Origin: JBBROS01 sp964246015
GTDB lineage: Bacteria; Pseudomonadota; Alphaproteobacteria; Acetobacterales; Acetobacteraceae
Assembly (NCBI GenBank): GCA_964246015.1
Contig: CAXTPG010000064.1
Location: forward strand, 1-24,976
Direction: 5' to 3'
DNA length: 24,976 nt
Position numbers and translations under genes: made by a program. Numbering within the stretch: position 1 is the stretch's first letter; each line of letters starts with the position of its first letter. The notes below the pieces were generated by a model. It was not told where the DNA came from and did not search any database. It worked only from the letters and a program-made list of their open reading frames with translations. Positions 1-8,015 of the stretch are shown here, in pieces.

Positions 1-830
1 GCAACTTCGGCATGGTGTTCCAGTCCTACGCCGTCTGGCCGCACATGACGGTGCGGCAGAACGTCGCCTACCCCCTCAAGAACCGAGGCCTCGACAGCGC
101 CGCGCAGAAACGCATGGTGGCCGAGGCGCTGGAACTCGTCGACCTCGCCCAATACATCGACCGCCCCGTCACCGCCCTTTCGGGCGGCCAGATGCAGCGC
201 GTGGCGCTCGCCCGCTCCATGGTCTACCACCCGCGCCTGCTGCTGCTGGACGAACCGCTGTCGAACCTCGACGCCCAGCTTCGCCTCCGCCTGCGGGACG
301 ACCTGCGCCGCATCGTGAAGTCCGCAGGCCTCACCGCCCTGTATGTCACCCACGACCAGGCCGAGGCCGTCGTGCTGGGCGACCGCATCGGCGTGATGCG
401 CGACGGCCGCCTGCTGCAGCTCAGCACGGCGACGGACCTCTACAACGACCCGGCCGATCCCTTCGTCGCCGCCTTCACCGGCGCCTCCAACCGCATCGAA
501 GGCCGGCTGCGCGGCCAGAATGCGGGGATCGGCGATATCGAGGCGGCGACCGGCCAGATCATCCACGCGAAACTGCAGAACGCCATCGTCTCCGGTGCCG
601 CCGTCAGCATCATGGTCCGCCCCGAGAACGTCATCCTGGGCGCGGCATCGGACAGCATCGACGGCCGGGTCCTTACCGCCCACTACCAGGGAGTCCAGAC
701 CGTCTACGCCCTCGACGTCCTGGGCACGCGGATCGAGGCGGTCGAGATGGGCACCGCCCCCCGCTACGCCGAGGGCGACACGGTCCCCGTCCGCCTCCCC
801 CCCCAGCAATGCATGGCCTACGCCAGTTGA
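1..830 (+). CDS. ABC transporter ATP-binding protein, PotA/FbpC type (5' end outside window)
   Basis: ATPase subunit of an importer of the spermidine/putrescine, iron(III) or sugar class; it would drive uptake from the cytoplasmic face. The frame is open from position 3, so the Walker A part lies upstream of the window and about 275 residues remain. Visible motifs in order: Q-loop (GMVFQSYAVWPHMTV), ABC signature (ALSGGQMQRVALARS), Walker B and D-loop (LLLLDEPLSNLDAQ), switch histidine (YVTHDQAEA), then a C-terminal region of roughly 130 residues that fits a TOBE-type regulatory domain (contains VSIMVRPENVIL). The FQSYAVWPHMTV wording and the TOBE tail fit PotA/FbpC/UgpC-like proteins rather than Dpp or Liv ATPases. 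A run of eight C lies near the 3' end (797-804). The cognate permeases are not in the window, so the substrate is unknown. Family sure; substrate not assigned. Confidence 0.93.
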   Translation, partial: NFGMVFQSYAVWPHMTVRQNVAYPLKNRGLDSAAQKRMVAEALELVDLAQYIDRPVTALSGGQMQRVALARSMVYHPRLLLLDEPLSNLDAQLRLRLRDDLRRIVKSAGLTALYVTHDQAEAVVLGDRIGVMRDGRLLQLSTATDLYNDPADPFVAAFTGASNRIEGRLRGQNAGIGDIEAATGQIIHAKLQNAIVSGAAVSIMVRPENVILGAASDSIDGRVLTAHYQGVQTVYALDVLGTRIEAVEMGTAPRYAEGDTVPVRLPPQQCMAYAS

Positions 831-839
831 GAGACGAAG

Positions 840-871
840 CCCTCTCCCGTTGGGAAAGGGTCGGGTGAGGG
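840..871. repeat. Palindromic intergenic repeat (CCCTCTCCC hairpin type)
   Basis: CCCTCTCCC and GGGAAAGGG form a 9-bp stem with one mismatch around a GTT loop, followed by TCGGGTGAGGG. From general knowledge this resembles a dispersed intergenic palindrome seen in many GC-rich proteobacteria. It fills much of the 79-nt gap between the ATPase and the dehydrogenase. It has no T-run, so if it acts as a terminator or mRNA stabiliser that is not evident from sequence. Confidence 0.6.
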
Positions 872-909
872 TGCTTGCCGAGAGCGGAAACGCCAGCCAC
901 GATCCCCCC

Positions 910-1923
910 ATGACAGACCGCATCCTCATCTGGGGCGCCGGCGCCATCGGCGGCACCGTGGCCGCCTATCTCAAGCGCGCCGGGCTCGACATCACCTGCG
1001 TCGACATCGTTCCCGAACACGTCGCCGCACTCGCCACCCATGGCGTCCGCATCACCGGTCCCGTCGAGTCCTTCACCTCCCCCCCCATGCCCGCCTTCAC
1101 CCCCGGCGAACTCCACGGCACCTGGTCCCGCATCTTCCTCTGCGTCAAAGCCCACCACACCGAGGCCGCGGCCACCGCCCTGCTCCCCCACCTCGCCCCC
1201 GACGGCTATGTCCTCAGCCTGCAGAACGGCCTCAACGAAACCACCATCGCCGCCATCGTCGGCGCCCCCCGCACCATCGGCGCCTTCGTCAACTTCGGCG
1301 CGGATTGGATCGCCCCGGGCGAAATCCTGTTCGGCAACCGCGCCGCCGTCGTCCTGGGTGAGATCGACGGCCATCTGACCCCCCGCCTCGCTGCCCTGCT
1401 GGCCGACATGAAGCACTTCGAACCCAACGCAATCGCCGTCCCCGACGTCTGGTCCTACCTCTGGGGCAAGCTCGGCTACGGCGCGATGCTCTTCGCCCAG
1501 GCCCTCGGCACGTCCGGCATCGCCGACACCCTCGCCCGCCCCGAGCTCCTCCCCGTCTGGCGCGCCCTGGGCTCCGAAGCCGTCGAGGTCGCCCTCGCCG
1601 AGGGCCACCAGCCCCGCGGCTTCAACGGGTTCGACCCCGACGCCTTCCGCCCCGGCGCCCCCGAAGCCGCCGCCCAGGCGAGCGTCGACGCGATGGTCGC
1701 CTTCAACCGCCCCTCCGCCAAGACCCACTCCGGAGTCTGGCGCGACATCGCCATCCGCCGCCGCACCACCGAGGTCGACGCCCAGATCGCCCCCATCGCC
1801 ACCATCGGCGCGAAGCACGGCCTCCCCTGCCCCACGACCCGCAAGCTCGTCGACCTGATCCACCGGGCCGAACGCCACGAAATCCCCCAATCCGACGACC
1901 TGCTGCTGGAGCTGCGCCCATGA
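910..1923 (+). CDS. Ketopantoate reductase family (ApbA/PanE-like) NAD(P)-dependent dehydrogenase
   Basis: A 337-residue, two-domain 2-hydroxyacid dehydrogenase of the ketopantoate reductase family. The dinucleotide-binding motif GAGAIGG is at residues 9-15, directly after the chosen ATG, which fixes the start although no clear Shine-Dalgarno precedes it; the frame stays open far upstream without a good start. LCVKAHHTE and LSLQNGLNE are family hallmarks of the Rossmann half. The C-terminal helical domain has the catalytic lysine (WGKLGYG, Lys187) and the late S...RRRTTEVDAQ segment. The two asparagines that hold the substrate in E. coli PanE (Asn180, Asn184) correspond to Gly and Phe here, so the substrate is probably not ketopantoate. 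Its stop overlaps the deacetylase start (ATGA), so the two are translationally coupled. Family confident, biosynthetic panE role doubtful. Confidence 0.88.
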   Translation: MTDRILIWGAGAIGGTVAAYLKRAGLDITCVDIVPEHVAALATHGVRITGPVESFTSPPMPAFTPGELHGTWSRIFLCVKAHHTEAAATALLPHLAPDGYVLSLQNGLNETTIAAIVGAPRTIGAFVNFGADWIAPGEILFGNRAAVVLGEIDGHLTPRLAALLADMKHFEPNAIAVPDVWSYLWGKLGYGAMLFAQALGTSGIADTLARPELLPVWRALGSEAVEVALAEGHQPRGFNGFDPDAFRPGAPEAAAQASVDAMVAFNRPSAKTHSGVWRDIAIRRRTTEVDAQIAPIATIGAKHGLPCPTTRKLVDLIHRAERHEIPQSDDLLLELRP

Positions 1924-2819
1924 GCCACCCCGAGGGCGAACCCTGGCAATGGCCCGAGCCCACTTGGCGCCGCATCGTAGGCCGCGCCCGCGCCGGCCGC
2001 TCCCTCGCCCCCGCCGCCTGGCCCGGCGGCGCCCGCTGCGCCGTCGCCCTGTCCTTCGACGCCGACCACGACACCATCCCGCTCCGCGACGGCGACGAAA
2101 GCCCCATGCGCATCAGCCAGGGCCAGTACGGCAACCGCCGCGCCATGCCCCGCATCCGCGCCCTGCTGGAACGGGAAACCATCCCGGCCAGCTTCTTCTA
2201 CCCCGCCGTCTCCGCCCTGCTGTACCCCGACGAAGTGCACGGCGTGGCCGCCGAAGGCCACGAGATCGGCATCCACTCCTGGATCCACGAAAAGAACACC
2301 GACCTCCCCTACGAAGCCGAGCGCGACCTCTCCATGCGCGCCGCCGAGGTCCTCGCAAAGCTCGCCGGCCGCGATCCCGTCGGCATGCGGACCGCAAGCT
2401 GGGACTTCTCGGTCAACACGCTCCGCATCATCCGCGAGATGGGCCTGCTGTACGACAGCAGCCTCATGGCCGACGACGACGCCTACGAGTTGATGGACGA
2501 CGGCGAACCGACCGGGATCGTCGAGCTGCCGCCCGAATGGATCCGGGACGATGCCGTCTACTGGAACTTCGTCCGCTTCTCCGCCCTTCGCCCCTACACC
2601 CCGCCCTCCGCCGTGCTCGAGATCTTCAAGGCCGAGTTCGACGCCGCGTGGGACGAGCGCGGCCTGTTCCTGCTGACCATGCACCCCCACATCACCGGTC
2701 ACCGCTCCCGCATGCCCGTGCTGGAACGCTTGATCGCCCACATGAAATCCCGCGGCGAATGCTGGTTCGCGACCCACGCCCAGGTCGCCCAATGGTGCAA
2801 GGACCACGCGAAACCGTAG
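1920..2819 (+). CDS. Polysaccharide deacetylase family (CE4/NodB) hydrolase
   Basis: A 299-residue metal-dependent amide hydrolase of the NodB homology fold. The start overlaps the previous stop by 4 nt and has GGAG 8 nt upstream. Motif 1 is SFDADHD (Asp47, Asp49), the variant of TFDDG found in PgdA-like and PuuE allantoinase-like members; motif 2 is HSWIH (His119, His123, metal ligands); MRTASWDFS and LTMHPHITGHRSR give the later arginine and histidine motifs. There is no signal peptide or membrane segment, so it should be cytoplasmic; that argues against cell-wall or chitin substrates and for a small amide or cyclic imide, as known for PuuE and cyclic imidases of this fold. Coupling to the dehydrogenase suggests sequential steps on one metabolite (inference). 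Confidence 0.87.
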   Translation: MSHPEGEPWQWPEPTWRRIVGRARAGRSLAPAAWPGGARCAVALSFDADHDTIPLRDGDESPMRISQGQYGNRRAMPRIRALLERETIPASFFYPAVSALLYPDEVHGVAAEGHEIGIHSWIHEKNTDLPYEAERDLSMRAAEVLAKLAGRDPVGMRTASWDFSVNTLRIIREMGLLYDSSLMADDDAYELMDDGEPTGIVELPPEWIRDDAVYWNFVRFSALRPYTPPSAVLEIFKAEFDAAWDERGLFLLTMHPHITGHRSRMPVLERLIAHMKSRGECWFATHAQVAQWCKDHAKP

Positions 2820-2821
2820 CC

Positions 2822-2836
2822 CCGGCGTCCCGCCGG
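2822..2836. terminator. GC hairpin between convergent genes, possible bidirectional terminator
   Basis: CCGGCG-TCC-CGCCGG forms a perfect 6-bp stem in the 20-nt gap between the converging deacetylase and dppF-like genes. The same core CGGCGTCCCGCCGGC recurs in the other convergent gap at 9892-9939. No T-run follows on either strand, so intrinsic termination is only possible; it may be a REP-type element. Confidence 0.45.
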
Positions 2837-2839
2837 CGC

Positions 2840-3643
2840 TTACCCGCCCGAGGGCCCCCCCGGCACCGCATCGATCAACAGCCGCGTGTACGCGTGCTGC
2901 GGCGCATGCAGCACCGCCGCCGGCGTTCCCCGCTCCACCACCACCCCCGCCTGCATCACCACCACGCCGTCGCACAGGTGATGCACCAGCGCCAGGTCGT
3001 GGCTGATGAACACCAGGGTCAGCCCCAGCTCGTCCCGCAACCGCAGCAGCAGGCGGATGATCTGCGCCTGCAACGACACGTCCAGCGCCGAAACCGGCTC
3101 GTCCGCCACCACCAGCTCCGGCGACACCGCCAGCGCCCGCGCAATCGCCACGCGTTGCCGCTGCCCGCCCGACAGCTCGTGCGGATAGGCGTCGAGCTGC
3201 GACGCGCCCAGCCCCACCCGCTCCAGCAGCTCGACCGACTGCCCCGGCCGCGCCCCGCGCTCCACCCCCGCCAGCCCCAGGCTTTCCGCCAGCACGCGCC
3301 GCACCGTCTTGCGCGGGTTCAACGAACCGCCGGGGTCCTGGAACACCATCTGCACCCGCCGCCGCGCCCGGATCAGCGCCGCCCCGCGCAGCGTCGCCAG
3401 ATCCTGCCCGTCGAACCACACCTGGCCCGCCGTCGGCGCCTCCATCCCCAGGATCATCCGCGCCAGCGTCGACTTGCCGCTGCCGCTCTCGCCCACGATC
3501 CCCATGACCCCGCCACGCTGCACCTGGAAGCTCACGTCCCGCACCGCGTACAGCGGCCGCCGCCGTCCCAGCAGCCGCGGCACGATCCGCGTCTCCAGGT
3601 CGTACACCTTCGTCACGCCCACCAGGTCCAGCAGCGCCGTCAT
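2840..3643 (-). CDS. Oligopeptide/dipeptide-type ABC transporter ATPase, DppF/OppF-like
   Basis: A 267-residue second ATPase of the first Dpp-type importer and the last gene of its operon. Walker A is GESGSGKST; the Q-loop reads MVFQDPGGSLNPR, typical of DppF/OppF; the signature is ELSGGQRQRVAIARAL; Walker B and D-loop are VVADEPVSALD; the switch histidine is in FISHDLALV. The start ATG at 3643 overlaps the upstream ATPase stop (ATGA). The protein ends soon after the PQHAYTRLLI motif, so it lacks the cysteine-containing oligo_HPY tail that its partner carries. All catalytic motifs are canonical. Substrate unknown (peptide, nickel or other small organic). Confidence 0.94.
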   Translation of the reverse strand: MTALLDLVGVTKVYDLETRIVPRLLGRRRPLYAVRDVSFQVQRGGVMGIVGESGSGKSTLARMILGMEAPTAGQVWFDGQDLATLRGAALIRARRRVQMVFQDPGGSLNPRKTVRRVLAESLGLAGVERGARPGQSVELLERVGLGASQLDAYPHELSGGQRQRVAIARALAVSPELVVADEPVSALDVSLQAQIIRLLLRLRDELGLTLVFISHDLALVHHLCDGVVVMQAGVVVERGTPAAVLHAPQHAYTRLLIDAVPGGPSGG

Positions 3644-4593
3644 GCCGCCCAGCACGCGACCCGGCGCGCCCCCTCCCACCGCTCCGCCGGCCGCTCCCGC
3701 GCGCAAGCATCCCGCCGGTCCGGGCATCGCGGCTCGAACGGGCAGCCCGGTCCCAGGCGTCCCGCGACCGGCGGCGACCCCTCGATCGTGCCCAACTGCC
3801 CGGCCGGGTCCGTGAGCCGCGGCACGCAGGCGAGCAGCGCCCGCGTATAGGGCTGCCGCGGCGACGCGAACAACGGCCCCACCGGCGCCTCCTCCATCAC
3901 CATGCCGCCGTACAGGACCACGGCCCGGTCGCAGATCTCCGCCATCAGATCCAGGTTGTGGGTGATGAACAGCAGCGCCAGCCCCAGCTCCGCGCGAAGC
4001 TGCGCCAGCAGCCGCACGATCTGCTTCTGCACCGTCACGTCCAGCGCCGTCGTCGGCTCGTCCGCCAGCAGCAGCCGCGGCTTGCACGCGACCGCCATCG
4101 CGATCAGCGCCCGCTGCCGCATCCCGCCCGAGAACTGGTGCGGATACTGCCCCAGCCGCCCGGCCGGGTCGGGGATGCCGACCCGCGTCAACGCCTCGAC
4201 CGCGACGTCCAGCGCGCGCGCCCGCGACAGGCCCCGATGCGCCATCACGACGTCGGTCAACTGCGTCCCGATGGTGAAGGCCGGGTTCAGCGCGGCGAGG
4301 GCATCCTGGAACACGATGGAGATGCCGGCCCCCCGCAGCCGCGCCATCGCGGCCGGGCTCGCCGTCGTCAGCTCCTCCCCCGCGAACCGCACCCGCCCCG
4401 ACAGGATCCGCCCCGGCGGTTTCAGCAGCCGCAGGATCGCCAACGCCGTCTGGCTCTTCCCCGACCCGCTCTCCCCCACCAGCCCCAGCGCCTCGCCTTC
4501 CCCGATGGTGAAGCTGACGCCGCGCACGACCTCGACCATGCGTCCGCCGACGGGGAAGCCGACGCAGAGTTCCTCGACCTCCAGCAGGGCCAT
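3640..4593 (-). CDS. Oligopeptide/dipeptide-type ABC transporter ATPase, DppD/OppD-like
   Basis: A 317-residue ATPase that pairs with the DppF-like protein under the two permeases. Walker A GESGSGKS is at residues 40-47, the Q-loop is SIVFQDALAALNPAF, the signature QFSGGMRQRALIAMA, Walker B LLLADEPTTALD, and the switch histidine in FITHNLDLM. The C-terminal oligo_HPY region has the usual cysteines (GCPFEPRCPDRRDAC), which in DppD proteins can bind an Fe-S cluster. The start ATG (4593) shares one base with the permease stop (TGATG), so coupling is tight. Complete and canonical. Confidence 0.94.
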   Translation of the reverse strand: MALLEVEELCVGFPVGGRMVEVVRGVSFTIGEGEALGLVGESGSGKSQTALAILRLLKPPGRILSGRVRFAGEELTTASPAAMARLRGAGISIVFQDALAALNPAFTIGTQLTDVVMAHRGLSRARALDVAVEALTRVGIPDPAGRLGQYPHQFSGGMRQRALIAMAVACKPRLLLADEPTTALDVTVQKQIVRLLAQLRAELGLALLFITHNLDLMAEICDRAVVLYGGMVMEEAPVGPLFASPRQPYTRALLACVPRLTDPAGQLGTIEGSPPVAGRLGPGCPFEPRCPDRRDACARERPAERWEGARRVACWAA

Positions 4594-5507
4594 CAGCCGA
4601 TCAGCCCCGAAACCCGCCCCGTGCCCAGCGTCCGCCGCGGGTCCAGCGCGTCCCGCAGCGCGTCCCCCAGCAGGTTGAACCCGATGACGCTCAACGAGAT
4701 CGCGACCCCGGGGCACACGGACATCCACCACTGCCCCGTGAACACGTAGTTCCGCGCATCCGCCAGCATCGACCCCCAGCTCGGGTTCGGTGGCTCCACC
4801 CCCAGCCCGATGAAGCTCAGCGACGCCTCGACGACGATGCCCACCGCGATCAGCAGCGTCGCCTGCACGATCACCGGGGACAGGCAGTTCGGCAGGATGT
4901 CGCCCAGCATGATGGCCAGGTTCCCCGCCCCTTGCGACCGCCGCGCCCGCACATAGTCCGAGGCCGCCTCCGCCAGCGCGCCCCCGTAGGTCACCCGCGC
5001 CAGGGGCGGCATGTAGAAGATCCCGATCAGCACGATCAGCTTCGCCTCGTTCGGCAGATTGAACGGCCCGATCCGCGTCGGACCCACCCCGATGATGCCA
5101 ACGACCGCGATCGCCCAGATCAGCAGCGGGATGGACGCCATGCCGTCCATGGTGCGCATCACCGCCTGCCCCCACAGCCCCCGGTAGTATGCGGCCGTCA
5201 GCCCCAGGGTCACGCCCCCCAGCAGCCCGATCGCCACCGCCACCAGTCCCACGGCCAACGAAGGCCGCGCGCCCCACAGCACCCGGCTCAACAGATCCCG
5301 CCCGGTCTGGTCCGTCCCCAGCCAGTGCACCGCCCCGGGCGGCTGCAGCTTCTCCCGCAGCCGCAGCGCCAATGGATCGAACGGCGCGATCCACGGCGCC
5401 GCGATCGCCGCCCCCAGCACGAGCACGACGAGGGTCAGCCCCACCCACCCCGCCGGCCGCTCCAGCAAGGCCGACAACGCACCGGGGCGGCGGACCGTGT
5501 CGCTCAT
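4593..5507 (-). CDS. Dpp/Opp-type ABC transporter permease, DppC-like
   Basis: A 304-residue inner-membrane permease. It has an N-terminal membrane helix after a short cytoplasmic stretch, the HWLGTDQTGRDLLSRVLWGAR segment diagnostic of DppC/OppC, further hydrophobic helices, and a cytoplasmic EAA loop (YVRARRSQGAGNLAIMLGD) that contacts the ATPases. The loop departs from the usual ARALGA wording (ARRSQGA) but keeps the key glycine and the following ILPN. The gap to the upstream permease is 31 nt, the largest inside this operon, with a purine-rich stretch before the ATG. Confidence 0.93.
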   Translation of the reverse strand: MSDTVRRPGALSALLERPAGWVGLTLVVLVLGAAIAAPWIAPFDPLALRLREKLQPPGAVHWLGTDQTGRDLLSRVLWGARPSLAVGLVAVAIGLLGGVTLGLTAAYYRGLWGQAVMRTMDGMASIPLLIWAIAVVGIIGVGPTRIGPFNLPNEAKLIVLIGIFYMPPLARVTYGGALAEAASDYVRARRSQGAGNLAIMLGDILPNCLSPVIVQATLLIAVGIVVEASLSFIGLGVEPPNPSWGSMLADARNYVFTGQWWMSVCPGVAISLSVIGFNLLGDALRDALDPRRTLGTGRVSGLIG

Positions 5508-5538
5508 GGACCGCTTCCCCCCCGGTTCGTCCGCGCGT

Positions 5539-6471
5539 TCACGCCGAAATCCGAGGGTTCAAGACCCGATACAACCCGTCCGCCACCAGGTTGGCCAACA
5601 GGAAAATAGCCGTGATGACCAGCACGATCGCCTGAACCATCAGGTAATCCCGCTGGAAGATCGCCGACAGCAAGGCCCGCGACATCCCCGCGATGTTGAA
5701 CACCTGCTCCACGATCAGCGCCCACCCGAACATGTAGCCGAACGACATCGCGGCCACCGTGACCACCGGGCTCAACGCGTTCTTCAGCACGTAGACCAGG
5801 ATGCGCCCCCGCCCCAGCCCCATCGCCCGCGCCGTCCGCACATGGTCCTGCTGCAGCACCTCCGACACCGATGACCGCGTCATCCGGCTGATGATCGCCA
5901 CGTAGTAGAACCCCACCGCCACCGTCGGCAGCACCATCGCCCTGACATGCGAGACCAGCCCGTCCACGGGCGGCACATACCCCCCGGGCGGCAGCCACCG
6001 CAGGTCCACCGCGAACCACCCGATCAGCAGCAGCCCCAGCCAGAACCCGGGGATGCTGACCCCCACCACGGCCACCAGCCGCGCCACGTGATCGATCCAT
6101 CGATCCTCGAAATACGCCGACACGATCCCCAGCGGCACCGCCAGCAGCAGCGCGAACAGGAACCCCAACACCACCAGCTCCAGCGTGATCGGGAACGTCG
6201 CCGCGATCCGCGGCCCGATGCGCTGCCCGTCCGTGTAGCTCTCGCCGAACTCGCCCCGGACCATCCCGCCCACCCAGCGCAGGTATTGCGTGGTCAGCGG
6301 CTGATCCAACCCGCGGTCCCGGTCGAACTGCGCGATATCCGCCTCCGTCGCGTCGGGCCCCAGCACGACCCGCGCGGGCGAGGTCGGGATGGCGCGCACC
6401 AGGGCGAACAGCACGATGCTGACCAGGGTCAGCATCACCGCCGACCCCCCGATGCGCGCCAGGAACCCCAT
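5539..6471 (-). CDS. Dpp/Opp-type ABC transporter permease, DppB-like
   Basis: A 310-residue inner-membrane permease pairing with the DppC-like protein. The N-terminal helix (MGFLARIGGSAVMLTLVSIV), the periplasmic loop with the GLDQPLTTQYLRWVGG and GEFGESY segments, and the EAA loop (VRTARAMGLGRGRILVYVLK) are typical of DppB. Its ATG overlaps the binding-protein stop by one base. Length is in the normal family range and nothing is missing. Confidence 0.93.
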   Translation of the reverse strand: MGFLARIGGSAVMLTLVSIVLFALVRAIPTSPARVVLGPDATEADIAQFDRDRGLDQPLTTQYLRWVGGMVRGEFGESYTDGQRIGPRIAATFPITLELVVLGFLFALLLAVPLGIVSAYFEDRWIDHVARLVAVVGVSIPGFWLGLLLIGWFAVDLRWLPPGGYVPPVDGLVSHVRAMVLPTVAVGFYYVAIISRMTRSSVSEVLQQDHVRTARAMGLGRGRILVYVLKNALSPVVTVAAMSFGYMFGWALIVEQVFNIAGMSRALLSAIFQRDYLMVQAIVLVITAIFLLANLVADGLYRVLNPRISA

Positions 6472-8015
6472 CAGCCGATCTTCGCATCCCGCGGCATGAT
6501 GGTGAGGCCGGTGTTGACGGCGTAGTCCGTCACCTCCCGCCGCCATGCGTTGGTCACGACGACGTAGCCCAGCCAGATATGCGGGCAGCCCTCCGCGAGG
6601 ATGGTCTGCATCTGCTTGTAGATCGGGTTCGCCGTCGCCGGGTCGGTATGCCGGTAGCTTTCGGTCATCAGCGCGGTCAGCGCCGGGTCCGACCAGTTGG
6701 ACGATTTCGCCTGCTGCTGCTCCGGGATGTAACAGATGTTGATGTGGAACGTCGGGTCGCTGGGCGCCATCAGCGGCAGCAGCGTGGCGGTATGGTTGCC
6801 CGAGCTCATGGCGCTCAACGCCGTCGGCATCTCCGTGCTGCGGATGTTCATCTTGATCCCGATCTCGGCCAGCATCGACTGCATCACAACGGCGGCGTCG
6901 CGCGTGTCGATCAGGTAGGGCGGGTTCGGCACCATGACGTCGAACTCGGCGCCCGTCGGATACTTCGACTTCGCCAGGAACGCGCGGGCGCGCGCCTTGT
7001 CGTAGCTGATGCTGGCGTTGGCCTCGGCGTTGAACCACGGCGCCTCGGCGGCGGCGGGCACGGCCGTGGCGCTGACGGTGCCATAGAACACCTCGTCCGC
7101 GATCCGCACGCGGTCGATCGCGCAGGACACGGCCTTGCGGAAGTTCACGTCGTCGAACGGCTTCTTGGCGCAGTTCGTCTGCATGAACCACAGCCCGCCC
7201 AGCGCCGTCTTGCGCCCCACCACCAGGCCCGGCGTGCCCGACAGCTCCGTCAACTGGTGCGGGGGCGGCGCGCTGATGATCTGCGCCTCGTTGGTCTTCA
7301 GATACGCCACCCGGGCGCTGTCCTCCGGCACCACCCGGGCGATCACCCGCTCCCACGCCGGCACGCCTTTACGCCAATAGGTCGGGTTCCGCCGCACCAC
7401 CAGGCGGTCGTTCGGCACCCATTCCACGAAGATCCCGGGGCCCGTCCCCACCCCGATCGGCGTGTTCGCGAAATACCGGTCCCCGTGCTGCTCCCGGCTG
7501 CCCTTCGGGAACACGCCCATGAACTTCGTCATGTACTGGAAGAACGGCCGGAACGGAGTGGCGAGCTTGAACACCACCCGCGTCGGGCTCTCGATCTCCA
7601 CCGCCTGGATCGGGCTCATGATCGCCCGGCGCAGCGATTTGTTGGCGGGGTTGAGCATGTATTCGTAGCTGTACTTCACGTCCTCGGCCGTGAACGCGGC
7701 GCCGTTCTGGAACACGACGTCGTCCCGAAGGTCGAACACCATCGTCAACTGGTCGTCGCTCACCTTCGGCATCGCCCGCGCCAGGCACGGCTGCGGATTG
7801 CCGTCGAGATCGACCTCCAGCAGGTTCTCGAACACCAGGTTGCTGATCGCCATCCCGTCATGGTTCGACGTCTGGATCGGGTCCATCGTCGACGGATTGT
7901 TCGGCAGCGCGATCGTCAGCACCCGGTCCGCCCCCAGCGCGATGCGCGGGTCGAGGAACCCGGCCGCAAGCGTCGCGGAGCCGGCAGCCAATACGGAACG
8001 TCGGCGTAGGGTCAT
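6471..8015 (-). CDS. SBP_bac_5 family periplasmic substrate-binding protein (DppA/OppA-like), Tat-type leader
   Basis: A 514-residue periplasmic receptor that captures the substrate for the downstream permeases. The N-terminus TLRRRSVLAAG followed by a hydrophobic stretch and an Ala-rich end resembles a twin-arginine leader. Family hallmarks are NPSTMDPIQT near the start, AFTAEDVKYSYEYML, the internal RRNPTYWRKG, and the VNFRKAVSCAIDR region. A clear Shine-Dalgarno (AGGAG, 7 nt before the ATG) fixes the start at 8015 and suggests strong translation; codon use is less strand-skewed than in the permeases beside it. The start overlaps the FAD dehydrogenase stop by 4 nt. Ligand cannot be inferred. 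Confidence 0.93.
   Translation of the reverse strand: MTLRRRSVLAAGSATLAAGFLDPRIALGADRVLTIALPNNPSTMDPIQTSNHDGMAISNLVFENLLEVDLDGNPQPCLARAMPKVSDDQLTMVFDLRDDVVFQNGAAFTAEDVKYSYEYMLNPANKSLRRAIMSPIQAVEIESPTRVVFKLATPFRPFFQYMTKFMGVFPKGSREQHGDRYFANTPIGVGTGPGIFVEWVPNDRLVVRRNPTYWRKGVPAWERVIARVVPEDSARVAYLKTNEAQIISAPPPHQLTELSGTPGLVVGRKTALGGLWFMQTNCAKKPFDDVNFRKAVSCAIDRVRIADEVFYGTVSATAVPAAAEAPWFNAEANASISYDKARARAFLAKSKYPTGAEFDVMVPNPPYLIDTRDAAVVMQSMLAEIGIKMNIRSTEMPTALSAMSSGNHTATLLPLMAPSDPTFHINICYIPEQQQAKSSNWSDPALTALMTESYRHTDPATANPIYKQMQTILAEGCPHIWLGYVVVTNAWRREVTDYAVNTGLTIMPRDAKIG

Noticed and set aside
673..1890. Long minus-strand open frame opposite the dehydrogenase
   Set aside because: Gly/Asp/Ala-rich, no family signal, and opposite a gene with clear motifs; a typical antisense frame of GC-rich DNA.
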